From positions 186,001 through 250,000 of the forward strand of contig CAXKVV010002171.1 of the NCBI GenBank assembly GCA_964058805.1: a DNA stretch of 64,000 nt, read 5' to 3'. Positions 12,637 to 24,759 of the stretch are shown piece by piece. This DNA is from Schoenoplectus triqueter (lineage: Eukaryota > Streptophyta > Magnoliopsida > Poales > Cyperaceae). The position numbers were made by a program, and so were the translations under genes. The notes under the pieces are model-generated. The model was given only the letters and a program-made list of their open reading frames with translations. It had not been told where the DNA came from and did no database searches. Position 1 is the stretch's first letter; each line of letters opens with the position of its first letter.

Positions 12637-14549
12637 GCAAAACAAGAAAACGGGTCCCGACGCCCTCGGTACCGTCGAAACCGAGTCCGGGCGCGCAAAA
12701 CGTGAAAACGGGACCCGACGCCCTCGGTACCGCCGAAAACGAGTTCGAGCGCCCAAATTAAGAAAACGAGACCCGACGCACTCGGTACCTTCGAATTCGA
12801 GACCGGGCACGCAAAACATGAAAACGGGACACGACGCCCTCGGTACCGCCGAAAACGAGTCCGGGCACGCAAAACATGAAAATGGGACCGGTCGCCCTCT
12901 GTACCTCCCAAAATGAGTCCGGGAGCGCAAAACATGAAAACGGGACCCGACGCTCTCGGTACCGCCGAAACCGAGTCCGGGCGCGCAAAACATGAAAACG
13001 GGTCCCGACGCCCTCGGTACCGCCGAAACCGAGTCCGGGCGCCCCAAACATGAAGACGAGACTCGACGCCCTCGGCGCCGCCGAAAACGAGTCCGCGAGC
13101 GCAAAACATGAAAACGGGTCTCGACGCCATCGGTACCGCCGAAAACGTGTCAGGGAGCACAAGACATGAAAACGGGACCCGACTTCGTCGGTACCGCCGA
13201 AAACATGTCCGGAAGCGCAAAACTTGAAAACGGGACCCGACGCTCTCGGTACCGCCGAAAACATGTTCGGGAGCGCAAAACATGAAAACGGGACCCGACG
13301 CCCTCGGTACCACCGAAAACAAGTCCGGGAGCGCAAAACATGAAAACGGGACCCGACGCCCTCGGTACCGCCGAAAACGATTCCGGGAGCGCAAAACATG
13401 AAAACGGGACCCGACGCCCTCGGTACTGCCGAAATCGAGTCCGAGAGCGCAAAACATGAAAACGGGTCCCGACGCCGTCCGTATCGCCGAAAACGAGTCA
13501 GGGAGCGCAAAACAAGAAAACGGGACCCGACGCCCTCGGTACCGCCGAAACCGAGTCCGGGCGCGTAAAACATGAAAACGGGTCCCGACTCCCTCGGTAC
13601 CGCCGAAACAGGGTCCGGGCGTGCAAAACATGAAAACAGGTCCCGACGCCCTCGGTACCGCAGAAACCGAGTCCGGGCGCGCAAAACGTGAAAACGGGAC
13701 CCGACGCCCTCGGTACCGCCGAAAATGAGTTCGAGCGCCCAAATTAAGAAAACGAGACCCGACGCACTCGGTACCTTCGAAATCGAGTCCGGGCACGCAA
13801 AACATGAAAACAGGACACGACGCCCTCGGTCTTGCCAAAAACGAGTCCGGGCACGCAAAACATGAAAATGGGACCCGTCGCCCTCTGTACCTCAAAAAAT
13901 GAGTCCGGGCGCCCAAAACATGAAAACAGGACCCGACAGCCTCGGCGCCGCCGAAAACGAGTCCGAGAGCGCAAAACATGAAAACGGGTCCTGACGCCAT
14001 CGGTACCACCGAAACCGTGTCCTGGCGCGCAAAACATGAAAATAGGTCCCGACGCCCTCGTTACCGCCGAAACCGAGTCCGGGCGCGCAAAACATGAAAA
14101 CGCGGCCCGACTCCCTCGGCGCCGCCGAAACCGAGTCCGGGAGCGCAAAACAAGAAAACGGGTCCCGACGCCCTCGGTACCGTCGAAAATGAGTCGGGGA
14201 GCGCAAAACATGAAAACGGGTCCCGACGCCATCGGTACCGCCGAAAACGAGTCCGGGAGCGCAAAACATGAAAACGGGATCCGACGCCCTCGGTACCGCC
14301 GAAAACGAGTCCGGGAGCGCAAAACATGAAAACGGACCCGACGCCCTCGGTACCGCCGAAACCGAGTCCGGGCGCGCAAAACATGAAAACGGGACACGAC
14401 TCCCTCGGTACCGCCGAAATCGAGTCCGGGAGCGCAAAACATGAAAACGGGTCTCGACGCCATCGGAACCGTCAAAAATGAGTCGGGGAGCGCAAAACAT
14501 GAAAACGGGACCCGACGCCCTCGGTAACGCCGAAACAGGGTCCGGGCGC
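12637..14549. repeat. 1.9-kb higher-order repeat, distal full copy
   Basis: This 1,913-bp unit starts at a GCAAAACAAG monomer and is equivalent to 1,798-3,710 at an offset of 10,839. It retains the GAAAACATG pair missing from 1-1,797. It shows the same 927/986 marker spacing, so the duplication that made the long-range copy included at least one full unit. Confidence 0.88.
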
Positions 14550-15007
14550 GCAAAACAAGAAAACGGGTCCCGACGCCCTCGGTACCGTCGAAACCGAGTC
14601 CGGGCGCGCAAAACGTGAAAACGGGACCCGACGCCCTCGGTACCGCCGAAAACGAGTTCGAGCGCCCAAATTAAGAAAACGAGACCCGACGCACTCGGTA
14701 CCTTCGAAATCGAGACCGGGCACGCAAAACATGAAAACGGGACACGACGCCCTCGGTACCGCCGAAAACGAGTCCGAGCACGCAAAACATGAAAATGGGA
14801 CCGGTCGCCCTCTGTACCTCCCAAAATGAGTCCGGGAGCGCAAAACATGAAAACGGGACCCGACGCTCTCGGTACCGCCGAAACCGAGTCCGGGCGCGCA
14901 AAACATGAAAACGGGTCCCGAAGCCCTCGGTACCGACGAAACCGAGTCCGGGCGCCCCAAACATGAAGACGAGACCCGACGCCCTCGACGCCGCCGAAAA
15001 CGAGTCC
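14550..15007. repeat. 1.9-kb higher-order repeat, distal partial copy
   Basis: This copy is equivalent to 3,711-4,168, marker ATTAAG at 14,670. It carries the same truncation junction (CCTCGACGCC) as its partner, which shows that the truncation happened before the 10.8-kb duplication. Confidence 0.82.
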
Positions 15008-15777
15008 GGGAGCGCAAAACATGAAAACGGGACCCGACGCCCTCGGTACCGCCGAAAACGATTCCGGGAGCGCAAAACATTAAAACGGGACCCGACGCCC
15101 TCGGTACTGCCGAAACCGAGTCCGAGAGCGCAAAACATGAAAACGGGTAACGACGCCATCGGTACAGCCGAAAACGAGTCCGGGAGCGCACAACATCAAA
15201 ACGGGACCCGACGCCCTCGGTACCGCCGAAAACGAGTTCGGGAGCGCAAATATGAAAACAGGACCCGACGCCCTCGGTACGGCCGAAACCGAGTCCGGGA
15301 GCGAAAAACATGAAAACGGGACCCGACGCCCTCGGTACGGCCGAAACAGGGTCCGGGCGCCCAAAACATGAAAACGGGACCCGACGCTCTCGGTACCGCC
15401 GAAACAGGGTCCGGGCGCCCAAAACATGAAAACAGGGCCCGACGCCCTCGGTACTGCAGAAACCGAGTCCGAGAGCGCAAAACATGAAAACGGGTAACGA
15501 CGCCATCGGTACCGCCGAAAACGAGTCCGGGAGCGCACAACATCAAAACGGGACCCGACGCCCTCGGTACCGCCGAAAACGAGTCCGGGCGCGCAAAACA
15601 TGAAAACAGGTCCCGACGCCCTCGGTACCGCCGAAACCGAGTCCGGGCGCTCCAAACATGAAGACGAGACCCGACGCCCTCGGCGCCGCCGAAAACGAGT
15701 CCGCGAGCGCAAAACATGAAAACGGGTCTCGACGCCATCGGTACCGCCGAAAACGTGTCAGGGAGCACAAGACATGA

Positions 15778-17700
15778 AAACGGGACCCGACGCCCTCGGT
15801 ACCGCCGAATACAAGTCCGGGAGCGCAAAACATGAAAACGGGACCCGACGTCCTCGGTACCGCCGAAAACGATTCCGGGAGCGCAAAACATGAAAACAGG
15901 ACCCGACGCCCTCGGTACCGCCGAAACCGAGTCCGAGAGCGCAAAACATGAAAACGGGTACCGACTCCCTCGGTACCGCCGAAAATGAGTCCGGGAGCGC
16001 AAAACATGAAAACGGGACCCGACGCCCTCGGTACGGCCGAAACCGAGTCCGAGAGCGCAAAACATGAAAACGGGTAACGACGCCATCGGTACCGCCGAAA
16101 ACGAGTCCGGGAGCGCACAACATCAAAACGGGACCCGACGCCCTCGGTACCGCCGAAAACGATTCCGGGAGCGCAAAACATGAAAACGGGACCCGACGCC
16201 CTCGGTTCGGCCGAAACCGAGTCCGGGAGAGCGAAAAACATGAAAACGGGACCCGACGCTCTCGGTACCGCCGAAACAGGGTCCGGGCGCCCAAAACATG
16301 AAAACGGGACCCGACGCCCTCGGTACTGCCGAAACCGATTCCGAGAGCGCAAAACATGAAAACGGGAAACGACGCCATCGGTACCGCCGAAAACGAGTCC
16401 GGGAGCGCACAACATCAAAACGGGACCCGACGCCCTCGATACGGCCGAATCCGAGTCCGGGAGCGCAAAACATGAAAACGGGACCCGACGCCCTCGGTAC
16501 CGCCGAAAACGATTCTGGTAGCGCAAAACATGAAAACGGGACCCGACGCCCTCGGTACCGCCGAAACAGGGTCCGGGCGCGCAAAACATGAAAACGGGAC
16601 CCGACGCCCTCGGTACGGCCGAAACCGAGTCCGGGAGCGCAAAACACGAAAACGGGTAACGACGCCATCGGTACCGCCGAAAGATGGTCCGGGCGCGCAA
16701 AACATGAAAACGGGACCCGACGCTCTCGGTACCGCCGAAACCGGGTCCGGGCGCGCAAAACATGAAAACGGGATCCGACGCCCTCGGTACCGCCGAAAAC
16801 GAGTCCGGGAGCGCAAAACATGAAAACGGGTCCCGACGCCCTCGGTACCGCCGAAACCGAGTCCGAGAGCGCAAAACATGAAAACGGGACCCGACGCTCT
16901 CGGTACCGCCGAAACCGGGTCCGGGCGCGCAAAACATGAAAACGGGACCCGACGCCCTCGGTACCGCCGAAACAGGGTCCGGGCGCGCAAAACATGAAAA
17001 CGGGTCGCGACGCCCTCGGTACCGCCGAAACCGAGTCCGGGCGCGCAAAACGTGAAAACGGGACCCGACGCCCTCGGTACCGCCGAAAATGAGTCCGGGC
17101 GCGCAAAACATGAAAATGGGACCCGTCGCCCTCTGTACCTCCAAAAATGAGTCCAGGCGCCCAAAACATGAAAACAGGACCCGACAGCCTCGGCGCCGCC
17201 GAAAATGAGTCAGAGAGCGCAAAACATGAAAACGGGTCCCGACGCCATCGGAACCGCCAAAAATGAGTCGGGGAGCGCAAAACATGAAAACGGGACCCGA
17301 CGCCCTCGGTACCGCCAAAAACGAGTCTGGGAGCGCAAAACATGAAAACGGGACCCGACGCCCTCGGCACCGCCGAAACCGAGTCCGGGAGCGCAAAACT
17401 TGAAAACGGGACCCGACGCCCTCGGTACCGCCGAAAACGATTCCGGGAGCGCAAAACATGAAAACGGGACCCGACGCCCTCGGTACCTCCGAAATCGAGT
17501 CCGAGAGCGCAAAACATGAAAACGGGTCCCGACGCCGTCAGGACCGCCGAAAACGAGTCAGGGAGCGCAAAACAAGAAAATGGGAGCCGACGCCCTCGGT
17601 ACCGCCGAAACCGAGTCCGGGCGCGTAAAACATGAAAACGGGTCCCGACTCCCTCGGTACCGCCGAAACAGGGTCCGGGCGCGCAAAACATGAAAACGGG
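15778..17700. repeat. Third copy of the 6.4-8.4 kb block
   Basis: This block matches 6,444-8,366 at offset 9,332, rising to 9,334 after a 2-bp insertion (GGGAGAGCGA) near 16,230. It also matches 9,797-11,032 at offset 6,668. The right edge is near 17,700, where this copy changes to GGGACCGGACG while the partner continues GGGTCCCGACG. One whole monomer (16,755-16,812) differs from both sister copies and looks like a conversion patch. No ATTAAG marker occurs between 14,670 and 18,093. Confidence 0.88.
16755..16812. repeat. Single monomer that looks converted
   Basis: The sister copies at 7,421 and about 10,087 have a GAAACAGGG monomer ending GGGCGC here. This copy instead has GGGATCCGACG and GAAAACGAG ending GGGAGC, and is identical base for base to the monomer at 1,509-1,566. 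The flanking monomers on both sides match the sisters. A one-monomer gene conversion or double crossover is the simplest reading. Confidence 0.75.
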
Positions 17701-18549
17701 ACCGGACGCCCTCGGTACCGCCGAAACCGAGTCCGGGAGCGCAAAACATGAAAACGGGTCCCGACGCCATCGGTACCGCCGAAAAAGAGTCCGGGAGCGG
17801 AAAACATGAAAACGGACCCGACGCCCTCTGTACCGCCGAAACCGAGTCCGGGCGCGCAAAACATGAAAACGGGACACGACTCCCTCGGTACCGCCGAATT
17901 CGAATCCGGGGCGCGCAAAACGTGAAAACGGGACCCGACGCCCTCGGTACCGCCGAAGACGAGTCCGAGAGCGCAAAACATGAAAACGGGTCTCGACGTC
18001 ATCGGTACCGTCGAAAATGAGTCGGGGCGCGCAAAACGTGAAAACGGGACCCGACGCCCTCGGTACCACCGAAAATGAGTTCGAGCGCCCAAATTAAGAA
18101 AACGAGACCCGACACACTTGGTACCTTCGAAATCGAGTCCGGGCACGCAAAACATGAAAACGGGACCCGACGCCCTCGGAACCGCCGAAAACGAGTCCGG
18201 GCGCGCAAAACATTAAAATGGGACCCGTCGCCCTCTGTACCTCCAAAAATGAGTCTGGGCGCGCAAAACATGAAAACGGAACCCGACGCCCTCGGTACCG
18301 CCGAAAACGAGTTCGAGCGCCCAAATTAAGAAAACGAGACCCGACGCACTCGGTACCTTCGAAATCGAGACCGGGCATGCAAAACATGAAAACGGGACAC
18401 GACGCCCTCGGTACCGCCGAAAACGAGTCCGAGCGCGCAAAACATGAAAATGGGACCCGTCGCCCACTATACCTCCCAAAGTGAGTCCGGGAGCGCAAAA
18501 CATGAAAACGGGACCCGACGCCCTTGGTACCGCCGAAAACAAGTCCGGG

Positions 18550-18768
18550 AGCGCAAAACATGAAAACGGGACCCGACGCTACCGCCGAAAACAAGTCCGG
18601 GAGCGCAAAACATGAAAACGGGACCCGACGCCCTCGGTACCGCCGAAAACATGTCCGGGAGCGCAAAACATGAAAACGGGACCCAACGCCCTCGGTACCG
18701 CCGAAAACAAGTCCGGGAGCGCAAAACATGAAAACGAGACCCGACGCTAACGCCGAAAACATGTCCGG
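18550..18768. repeat. Two 52-bp monomers with a 6-bp deletion
   Basis: In the monomers at about 18,580 and 18,745 the stretch between ACGC and TACCGCC lacks six bases, giving GACGCTACCGCC and GACGCTAACGCC. The deletion removes the CGG half of the KpnI site. Both have the same deletion three monomers apart, so one probably arose from the other by a local duplication. I did not see this deletion elsewhere in the window. Confidence 0.85.
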
Positions 18769-19700
18769 GAGCGCAAAACATGAAAACGGGACCCGACGCC
18801 CTCGGTACTGCCGAAAACGATTCCGGGAGCGCAAAACATGAAAACGGGACCCGACGCCCTCGGTACCGCCGAAACCGAGTCCGAGAGCGCAAAACATGAA
18901 ATTGGGTACCGACTCCCTCGGTACCGCTGAAAATGAGTCCTGGAACGCAAAACATGAAAACGGGACCCGACGCCCTCGGTACTACCGAAACCGAGTCTGA
19001 GAGCGCAAAACATGAAAACGGGTAACGACGCCATCGGTACCGCCGAAAACGAGTCCGGGAGCGCAAAACATGAAAACAGGTCCCGACGCCCTTGGTACGG
19101 CCGAAACCGAGTCCGGGAGCGAAAAACATGAAAACGGGACCCGACGCCCTCGGTACGGCCGAAACAGGGTCCGGGCGCCCAAAACATGAAAACGGGACCC
19201 GACGCTCTCGGTACCGCAGAAACAGGGTCCGGGCGCCCAAATCATGAAAACGGGACCCGACGCCCTCGGTACTGCCGAAACCGAGTCCGAGAGCGCAAAA
19301 CATGAAAACGGGTAACGACGCCATCGGTACCGCCGAAAACGAGTCCGGGAGCGCACAACATCAAAACGGGACCCGACGCCCTCGGTACCGCCGAAAACGA
19401 GTCCGGGAGCGCAAAACATGAAAACGGGACCCGACGCCCTCGCTACGGCCGAAACCGAGTACGGGAGCGCAAAACATGAAAACGGGACCAGACGCCCTCG
19501 GTACCGCCGAAAACGATTCCGGGAGCGCAAAACATGAAAACGGGACCCGACGCCCTCGGTACCGCCGAAACAGGGTCCGGGCGCGCAAAACATGAAAACG
19601 GGACCCGACGCCCTCGGTACGGCCGAAACCGAGTCCGAGAGCGCAAAACATGAAAACGGGTAACGACGCCATCGGTACCGCCGAAAACGAGTCCGGGAGC

Positions 19701-19758
19701 GCAAAACATGAAAACGGGACCCGACGCCCTCGGTACCGCCGAAAACGAGTCCGGGAGC
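19701..19758. repeat. Representative consensus 58-bp monomer
   Basis: This copy matches the commonest state at every position I compared. In order it holds an A4 tract, ACATGA, a second A4 tract, the near-palindrome CGGGACCCG, GACGCCCTCGG, the KpnI-type site GGTACC, CGCCGAAAACGAG, and TCCGGGAGC. Common alternative states are GGGTCCC for GGGACCC, GCCATCGG or GCTCTCGG for GCCCTCGG, GGCGCC or GTACGG near the KpnI site, GAAACCGAG or GAAACAGGG for GAAAACGAG, and GGGCGC for GGGAGC. Combinations of these states define the monomer types whose order makes up the higher-order repeats. By hand count it has 36 G or C of 58. Confidence 0.95.
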
Positions 19759-20339
19759 GCAAAACATTAAAATGGGACCCGACGCCCTCGGTACCGCCGA
19801 AACCGGGTCCGGGCGCGCAAAACATGAAAACGGGACCCGACGCCCTCGGTACCGCCGAAACAGGGTCCGGGCGCGCAAAACATGAAAACGGGTCCCGACG
19901 CCATCGGTACCGCCGAAACCGAGTCCGGGCGCGCAAAACGTGAAAACGGGACCCGACGCCCTCGGTACCGCCGAAAACGAGTTCGAGCGCCCAAATTAAG
20001 AAAACGAGACCCGACGCACTTGGTACCTTCGAAATCGAGTCCGGGCACGCAAAACATGAAAACGGGACCCGACACCCTCGGAACCGCCGAAAACGAGTCC
20101 GGGCGCGCAAAACTTGAAAATGGGACCCGTCGCCCTATGTACCTCCAAAAATGAGTCCAGGCGCCCAAAACATGAAAACAGGACGGACAGCCTCGGCGCC
20201 GCCGAAAATGAGTCAGAGAGCGCAAAACATGAAAACGGGTCCCGACGCTCTCGGACACCGCCGAAACCGAGTCCGGGAGCGCAAAACTTGAAAACGGGAC
20301 CCGACGCCCTCGGTAACGTCGAAAACGATTCCAGGAGCG

Positions 20340-21800
20340 CAAAACATGAAAACGGGACCCGACGCCCTCGGTACCGCCGAAACCGAGTTCGGGCGCGCAA
20401 AACATGAAAACGGGACCGGACGCCCTCGGTACTGCCGAAATCGAGTCCGAGAGCGCAAAACATGAAAACGGGTCCCGACGCCGTCAGTACCGCCGAAAAC
20501 GAGTCAGGGAGCGCAAAACAAGAAAACGGGACCCGACGCCCTCGGTACCGCCGAAACCGAATCCGGGCGCGTAAAACATGAAACCGGGTCCCGACTCCCT
20601 CGGTACCGCCGAAACAGGGTCCGGGCGCGCAAAACATGAAAACGGGTCCCGACGCCCTCGGTACCGCCGATACCGAGTCCGGGCGCAAAAAACGTGAAAA
20701 CGGGACCCGACGCCCTCGGTACCGCCGAAAATGAGTTCGAGCGCCCAAATTAAGAAAACGAGACCCGACGCACTCGGTACCTTCGAAATCGAGTCCGGGG
20801 ACGCAAAACATGAAAACAGGACACGACGCCCTCGGTACCGCCGAAAACGAGTCCGGGCGCTCAAAACATGAAAATGGGACCCGTCGCCCTCTGTACCTCC
20901 AAAAATGAGTCCGGGCGCCCAAAACATGAAAACAGGACCCGACAGCCTCGGCACCGCCGAAAACGAGTCCGAGAGCGCAAAACATGAAAACGGGTCCTGA
21001 CGCCATCGGTACCACCGAAACCGGGTCCGGGCGCGCAAAACATGAAAACAGGTCCCGACGCCCTCGTTACCGCCGAAACCGAATCCGGGCGCGCAAAACA
21101 TGAAAACGCGACCCGACGCCCTCGGCGCGGCCGAAACCGAGTCCGGGAGCGCAAAACAAGAAAACGGGACCCGACGCCATCGGTACCGTCGAAAATGAGT
21201 CGGGGAGCGCAAAACATGAAAACGGGACCGGACGCCCTCGGTACCGCCGAAACCGAGTCCGGGAGCGCAAAACATGAAAACGGGTCCCGACGCCATTGGT
21301 ACCGCCGAAAAAGAGTCCGGGATCGCAAAACATGAAAACGGACCCGACGCCCTCGGTACCGCCGAAACCGAGTCCGGGCGCGCAAAACATGAAAAGGGGA
21401 CACGACTCCCTCGGTACCGCCGAAATCGAGTCCGGGGCGCGCAAAACGTGAAAACGAGACCCGACGCCCTCGGTACCGCCGAAAACGAGTCCGAGAGCGC
21501 AAAACATAAAAACGGGTCTCGACGCCATCGGTACCGTCGAAAATGAGTCGGGGCGCGCAAAACGTGAAAACGGGACCCGACGCCCTCGGTACCACCGAAA
21601 ACGAGTTCGAGCGCCCAAATTAAGAAAACGAGACCCGACGCACTTGGTACATTCGAAATCGAGTCCGGGCACGCAAAACATGAAAACGGGACCCGACGCC
21701 CTCGGAACCGCCGAAAACGAGTCCGGGCGCGCAAAACATTAAAATGGGACCCGTCGCCCTCTGTACCTCCAAAAATGAGTCTGGGCGCGCAAAACATGAA
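20340..21800. repeat. Module shared with 49.8-51.2, 56.7-58.1 and (partly) 61.4-62.4 kb
   Basis: ATTAAG markers at 20,749 and 21,619 (870 apart) correspond to 50,169 and 51,039 (offset 29,420) and to 57,095 and 57,965. Shared features include the GACGCCGTCAG monomer, GCGTAAAACATG, the GTGCATT-like loss in GCAAAACATTAAAATGGG, the ACTTGGTACC monomer and a 59-bp monomer (GGGGCGCGC here at about 21,432). This links the 20-kb region to the right end of the window, about 29-41 kb away. Confidence 0.85.
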
Positions 21801-24759
21801 AACGGACCCGACGCCCTCGGTGCCGCCTAAACCGAGTCCGGGCGCGCAAAACATGAAAACGGGACACGACTCCCTCGGTACCGCCGAAATCGAGTCCGGG
21901 CGCGTAAAACATGAAAACGGTTCCCGACGCCCTCGGTACCGCCGAAAACGAGTCCGGGAGCGCAAAACATGAAAACGGGTCTCGACGCCATCGGTACCGT
22001 CAAAAATGAGTCGGGGAGCGCAAAACATGAAAACGGGACCCGACGCCCTCGGTAACGCCGAAACAGGGTCCGGGCGCGTAAAACATTAAAACGGGTCCCG
22101 ACGCCCTCGGTACCGTCGAAACCGAGTCCGGGCGCGCAAAACGTGAAAACAGGACCCGACGCCCTCGGTACCGCCGAAAAAGAGTTCGAGCGCCCAAACT
22201 AAGAAAACGAGACCCGACGCACTCGGTACCTTCGAAATCGAGACCGGGCACGCAAAACATGAAAACGGGACACGACGCCCTCGGTACCGCCGAAAACGAG
22301 TCCGGGCGCGCAAAACATGAAAATGGGACCCGTCGCCCTCTGTACCTCCCAAAATGAGTCCGGGAGCGCAAAACATGAAAACGGGACCCGACGCTCTCGG
22401 TACCGCCGAAACCGAGTCCGAGCGCGCAAAACATGAAAACGGGTCCCGACGCCCTCGGTACCGCCGAAACAGAGTCCGGGCGCGCAAAACATGAAGACGA
22501 GACCCGACGCCCTCGGCGCGCCGAAAACGGGTCCGCGAGCGCAAAACATGAAAACGGGTCTCGACGCCATCGGTACCACCGAAAACGTGTCCGGGGGCAC
22601 AAGACATGAAAACGGGACCCGACTTCCTCGGTACCGCCGAAAACAAGTCCGGGAGCGCAAAACATGAAAACGGGACCCGACGCCCTCGGTACCGCCGAAA
22701 ACGATTCCGGCAGCGCAAAACATGAAAACGGGACCCGACGCTCTCGGTACCGCCGAAACCGAGTCCGGGCGTGCAAAACATGAAGAAAAACATGAAAACG
22801 GGTCCCGACGCCCTCGGTACCGCCGAAAACGATTCCGGGGGCACAAGACATGAAAACGGGACCCGACTTCCTCGGTACCGCCGAAAACAAGTACGGGAGC
22901 GCAAAACATGAAATTGGGTACCGACTCCCTCGGTACCGCCGAAAATGAGTCCTGGAGCGCAAAACATGAAAACGGGACCCGACGCCCTCGGTACTGCCGA
23001 AACCGAGTCCGAGAGCGCAAAACATGAAAACGGGTAACGACGCCATCGGTACCGCCGAAAACGAGTCCGGGAGCGCACAACATCAAAACGGGACCCGACG
23101 CCCACGGTACCGCCAAAAACGAGTCCGGGAGCGCAAAACATGAAAACAGGACCCGACGCCCTCGGTACGGCCGAAACCGAGTCCGGGAGCGAAAAAACAT
23201 GAAAACGGGACCCGACGCCCTCGGTACGGCCGAAACAGGGTCCGGGCGCCCAAAACATGAAAACGGGACCCGACGCCCTCGGTGCTGCCGAAACCGAGTC
23301 CGAGAGCGCAAAGCATGAAAACGGGTAACGACGCCTTCGGTACCGCCGAAAACGAGTCCGGGAGCGCACAACAGCAAAACGGGACCCGACGCCCTCAGTA
23401 CCGCCGAAAACGAGTCCGGGAGCGCAAAACATGAAAACGGGACCCGACGCCCTCGGTACGGCCGAAACCGAGTCCGGGAGCGCAAAACATGAAAACGGGA
23501 CTTGACGCCCTCGGTACCGCCGAAACCGAGTTCGGGCGCGCAAAACATGAAAACGGGACCGGACGCCCTCGGTACTGCCGAAATCGAGTCCGAGAGCGCA
23601 AAACATCAAAACGGGTCCTGACGCCGTCAGTACCGCCGAAAACGAGTCAGGGAGCGCAAAACATGAAAACGGGACCCGACGCCCTCGGGACCGCCGAAAC
23701 CGAGTCCGGGCGCGTAAAACATGAAAACGGGTCCCGACTCCCTCGGTACCGCCGAAACAGGGTCCGGGCGCTCAAAACATGAAAACGGGTCCCGACGCCC
23801 TCGGTACCGCCGAAACCGAGTCCGGGCGCGCAAAACGTGAAAACGGGACCCGACGCCCTCGGTACCGCCGAAAATGAGTCCGAGCGCCCAAATTAAGAAA
23901 ACGAGACCCGACGCACTCGGTACCTTCGAAATCGAGTCCGGGCACGCAAAACATGAAAACAGGACACGACGCCCTCGATACCGCCGAAAACGAGTCCGGG
24001 CGCGCAAAACATGAAAATGGGACTCGTCGCCCTCTGTACCTCCAAAAATGAGTCCGGGCGCCCAAAACATGAAAACAGGACCCGACAGCCTAGGCGCCGC
24101 CGAAAACGAGTCCGAGAGCGCAAAACATGAAAACGGGTCCCGACGCCATCGGTACCGCCGAAAATGAGTCGGGGAGCGTAAAACATGAAAACGGGACCCG
24201 ACGCCCTCGGTACCGCCGAAAACGAGTCCGGGAGCGCAAAAAATGAAAACGGACCCTACGCCCTCCGTACCGCCGAAACCGAGTCCGGGCGCGCAAAACA
24301 TGAAAACGGGACACGACTCCCTCGGTACCGCCGAAACCGAGTTCGGGCGCGCAAAACATGACAACGGGACCTGACGCCCTCGGTACCTCCGAAATCGAGT
24401 ATGAGAGCGCACAACATGAAAACGGGTCCCGACGCCATCGGTACCGCCGAAAACGAGTCAGGGAGCGCAAAACATGAAAACGGGACCCGACGCCCTCGGT
24501 ACCGCCCAAAACGAGTCCGGGAGCGCAAAACATGAAAACGGGACCCGACGCTCTCGGTACCGCCGAAACCGAGTCCGGGCGCGCAAAACATGAAAACGGG
24601 ACATGACTCCTCGGTACCACCGAAACCGGGTCCGGGCGCGCAAAACATGAAAATGGGTCCCGACGCCCTCGGTACCGGCGAAACCGAGTCCGGGCGCGCA
24701 AAACGTGAAAATGGGACCCGACGCCCTCGGTACCGCCGAAAACGAGTTCGAGCGCCCAA
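21801..24759. repeat. Transition segment into the ACTAAG higher-order family
   Basis: This contains the first ACTAAG marker (22,198), the first 12-bp insertion monomer (22,782-22,793) and one ATTAAG marker (23,892). Its order at 22,200-23,200 resembles the 24.8-26.0 kb unit, whereas 23,400-24,100 resembles the 7.8-8.8 kb family. It is therefore a junction zone between two satellite families. There is no unique DNA. Confidence 0.8.

Larger units (their letters stand above)
11494..15777. repeat. Long-range segmental copy of 655-5,055 (offset 10,839 then 10,723)
   Basis: ATTAAG markers at 11,830, 12,757, 13,743 and 14,670 sit exactly 10,839 bp after 991, 1,918, 2,904 and 3,831. After about 4,250 the offset falls to 10,723 because two monomers (116 bp, including a GAAATTGGGTACC monomer) are absent here. 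The match ends at about 15,778, inside the GTGTCAGGGAGCACAAGACA monomer, where this copy switches to a different partner. Identity is very high, with private changes such as CGGTCTTGCC near 13,829 where the partner has CGGTACCGCC. Confidence 0.9.
17701..20339. repeat. Mosaic satellite segment with short monomers
   Basis: This is continuous 58-bp array of mixed types. ATTAAG markers lie at 18,093, 18,325 (only 232 bp apart) and 19,995. It includes a 59-bp monomer with GGGGCGCGC near 17,906, two 52-bp monomers near 18,580 and 18,745, and the GAAATTGGGTACC module at about 18,900-19,400. The abrupt changes of type suggest several joined fragments. I see no non-repeat sequence. Confidence 0.8.
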
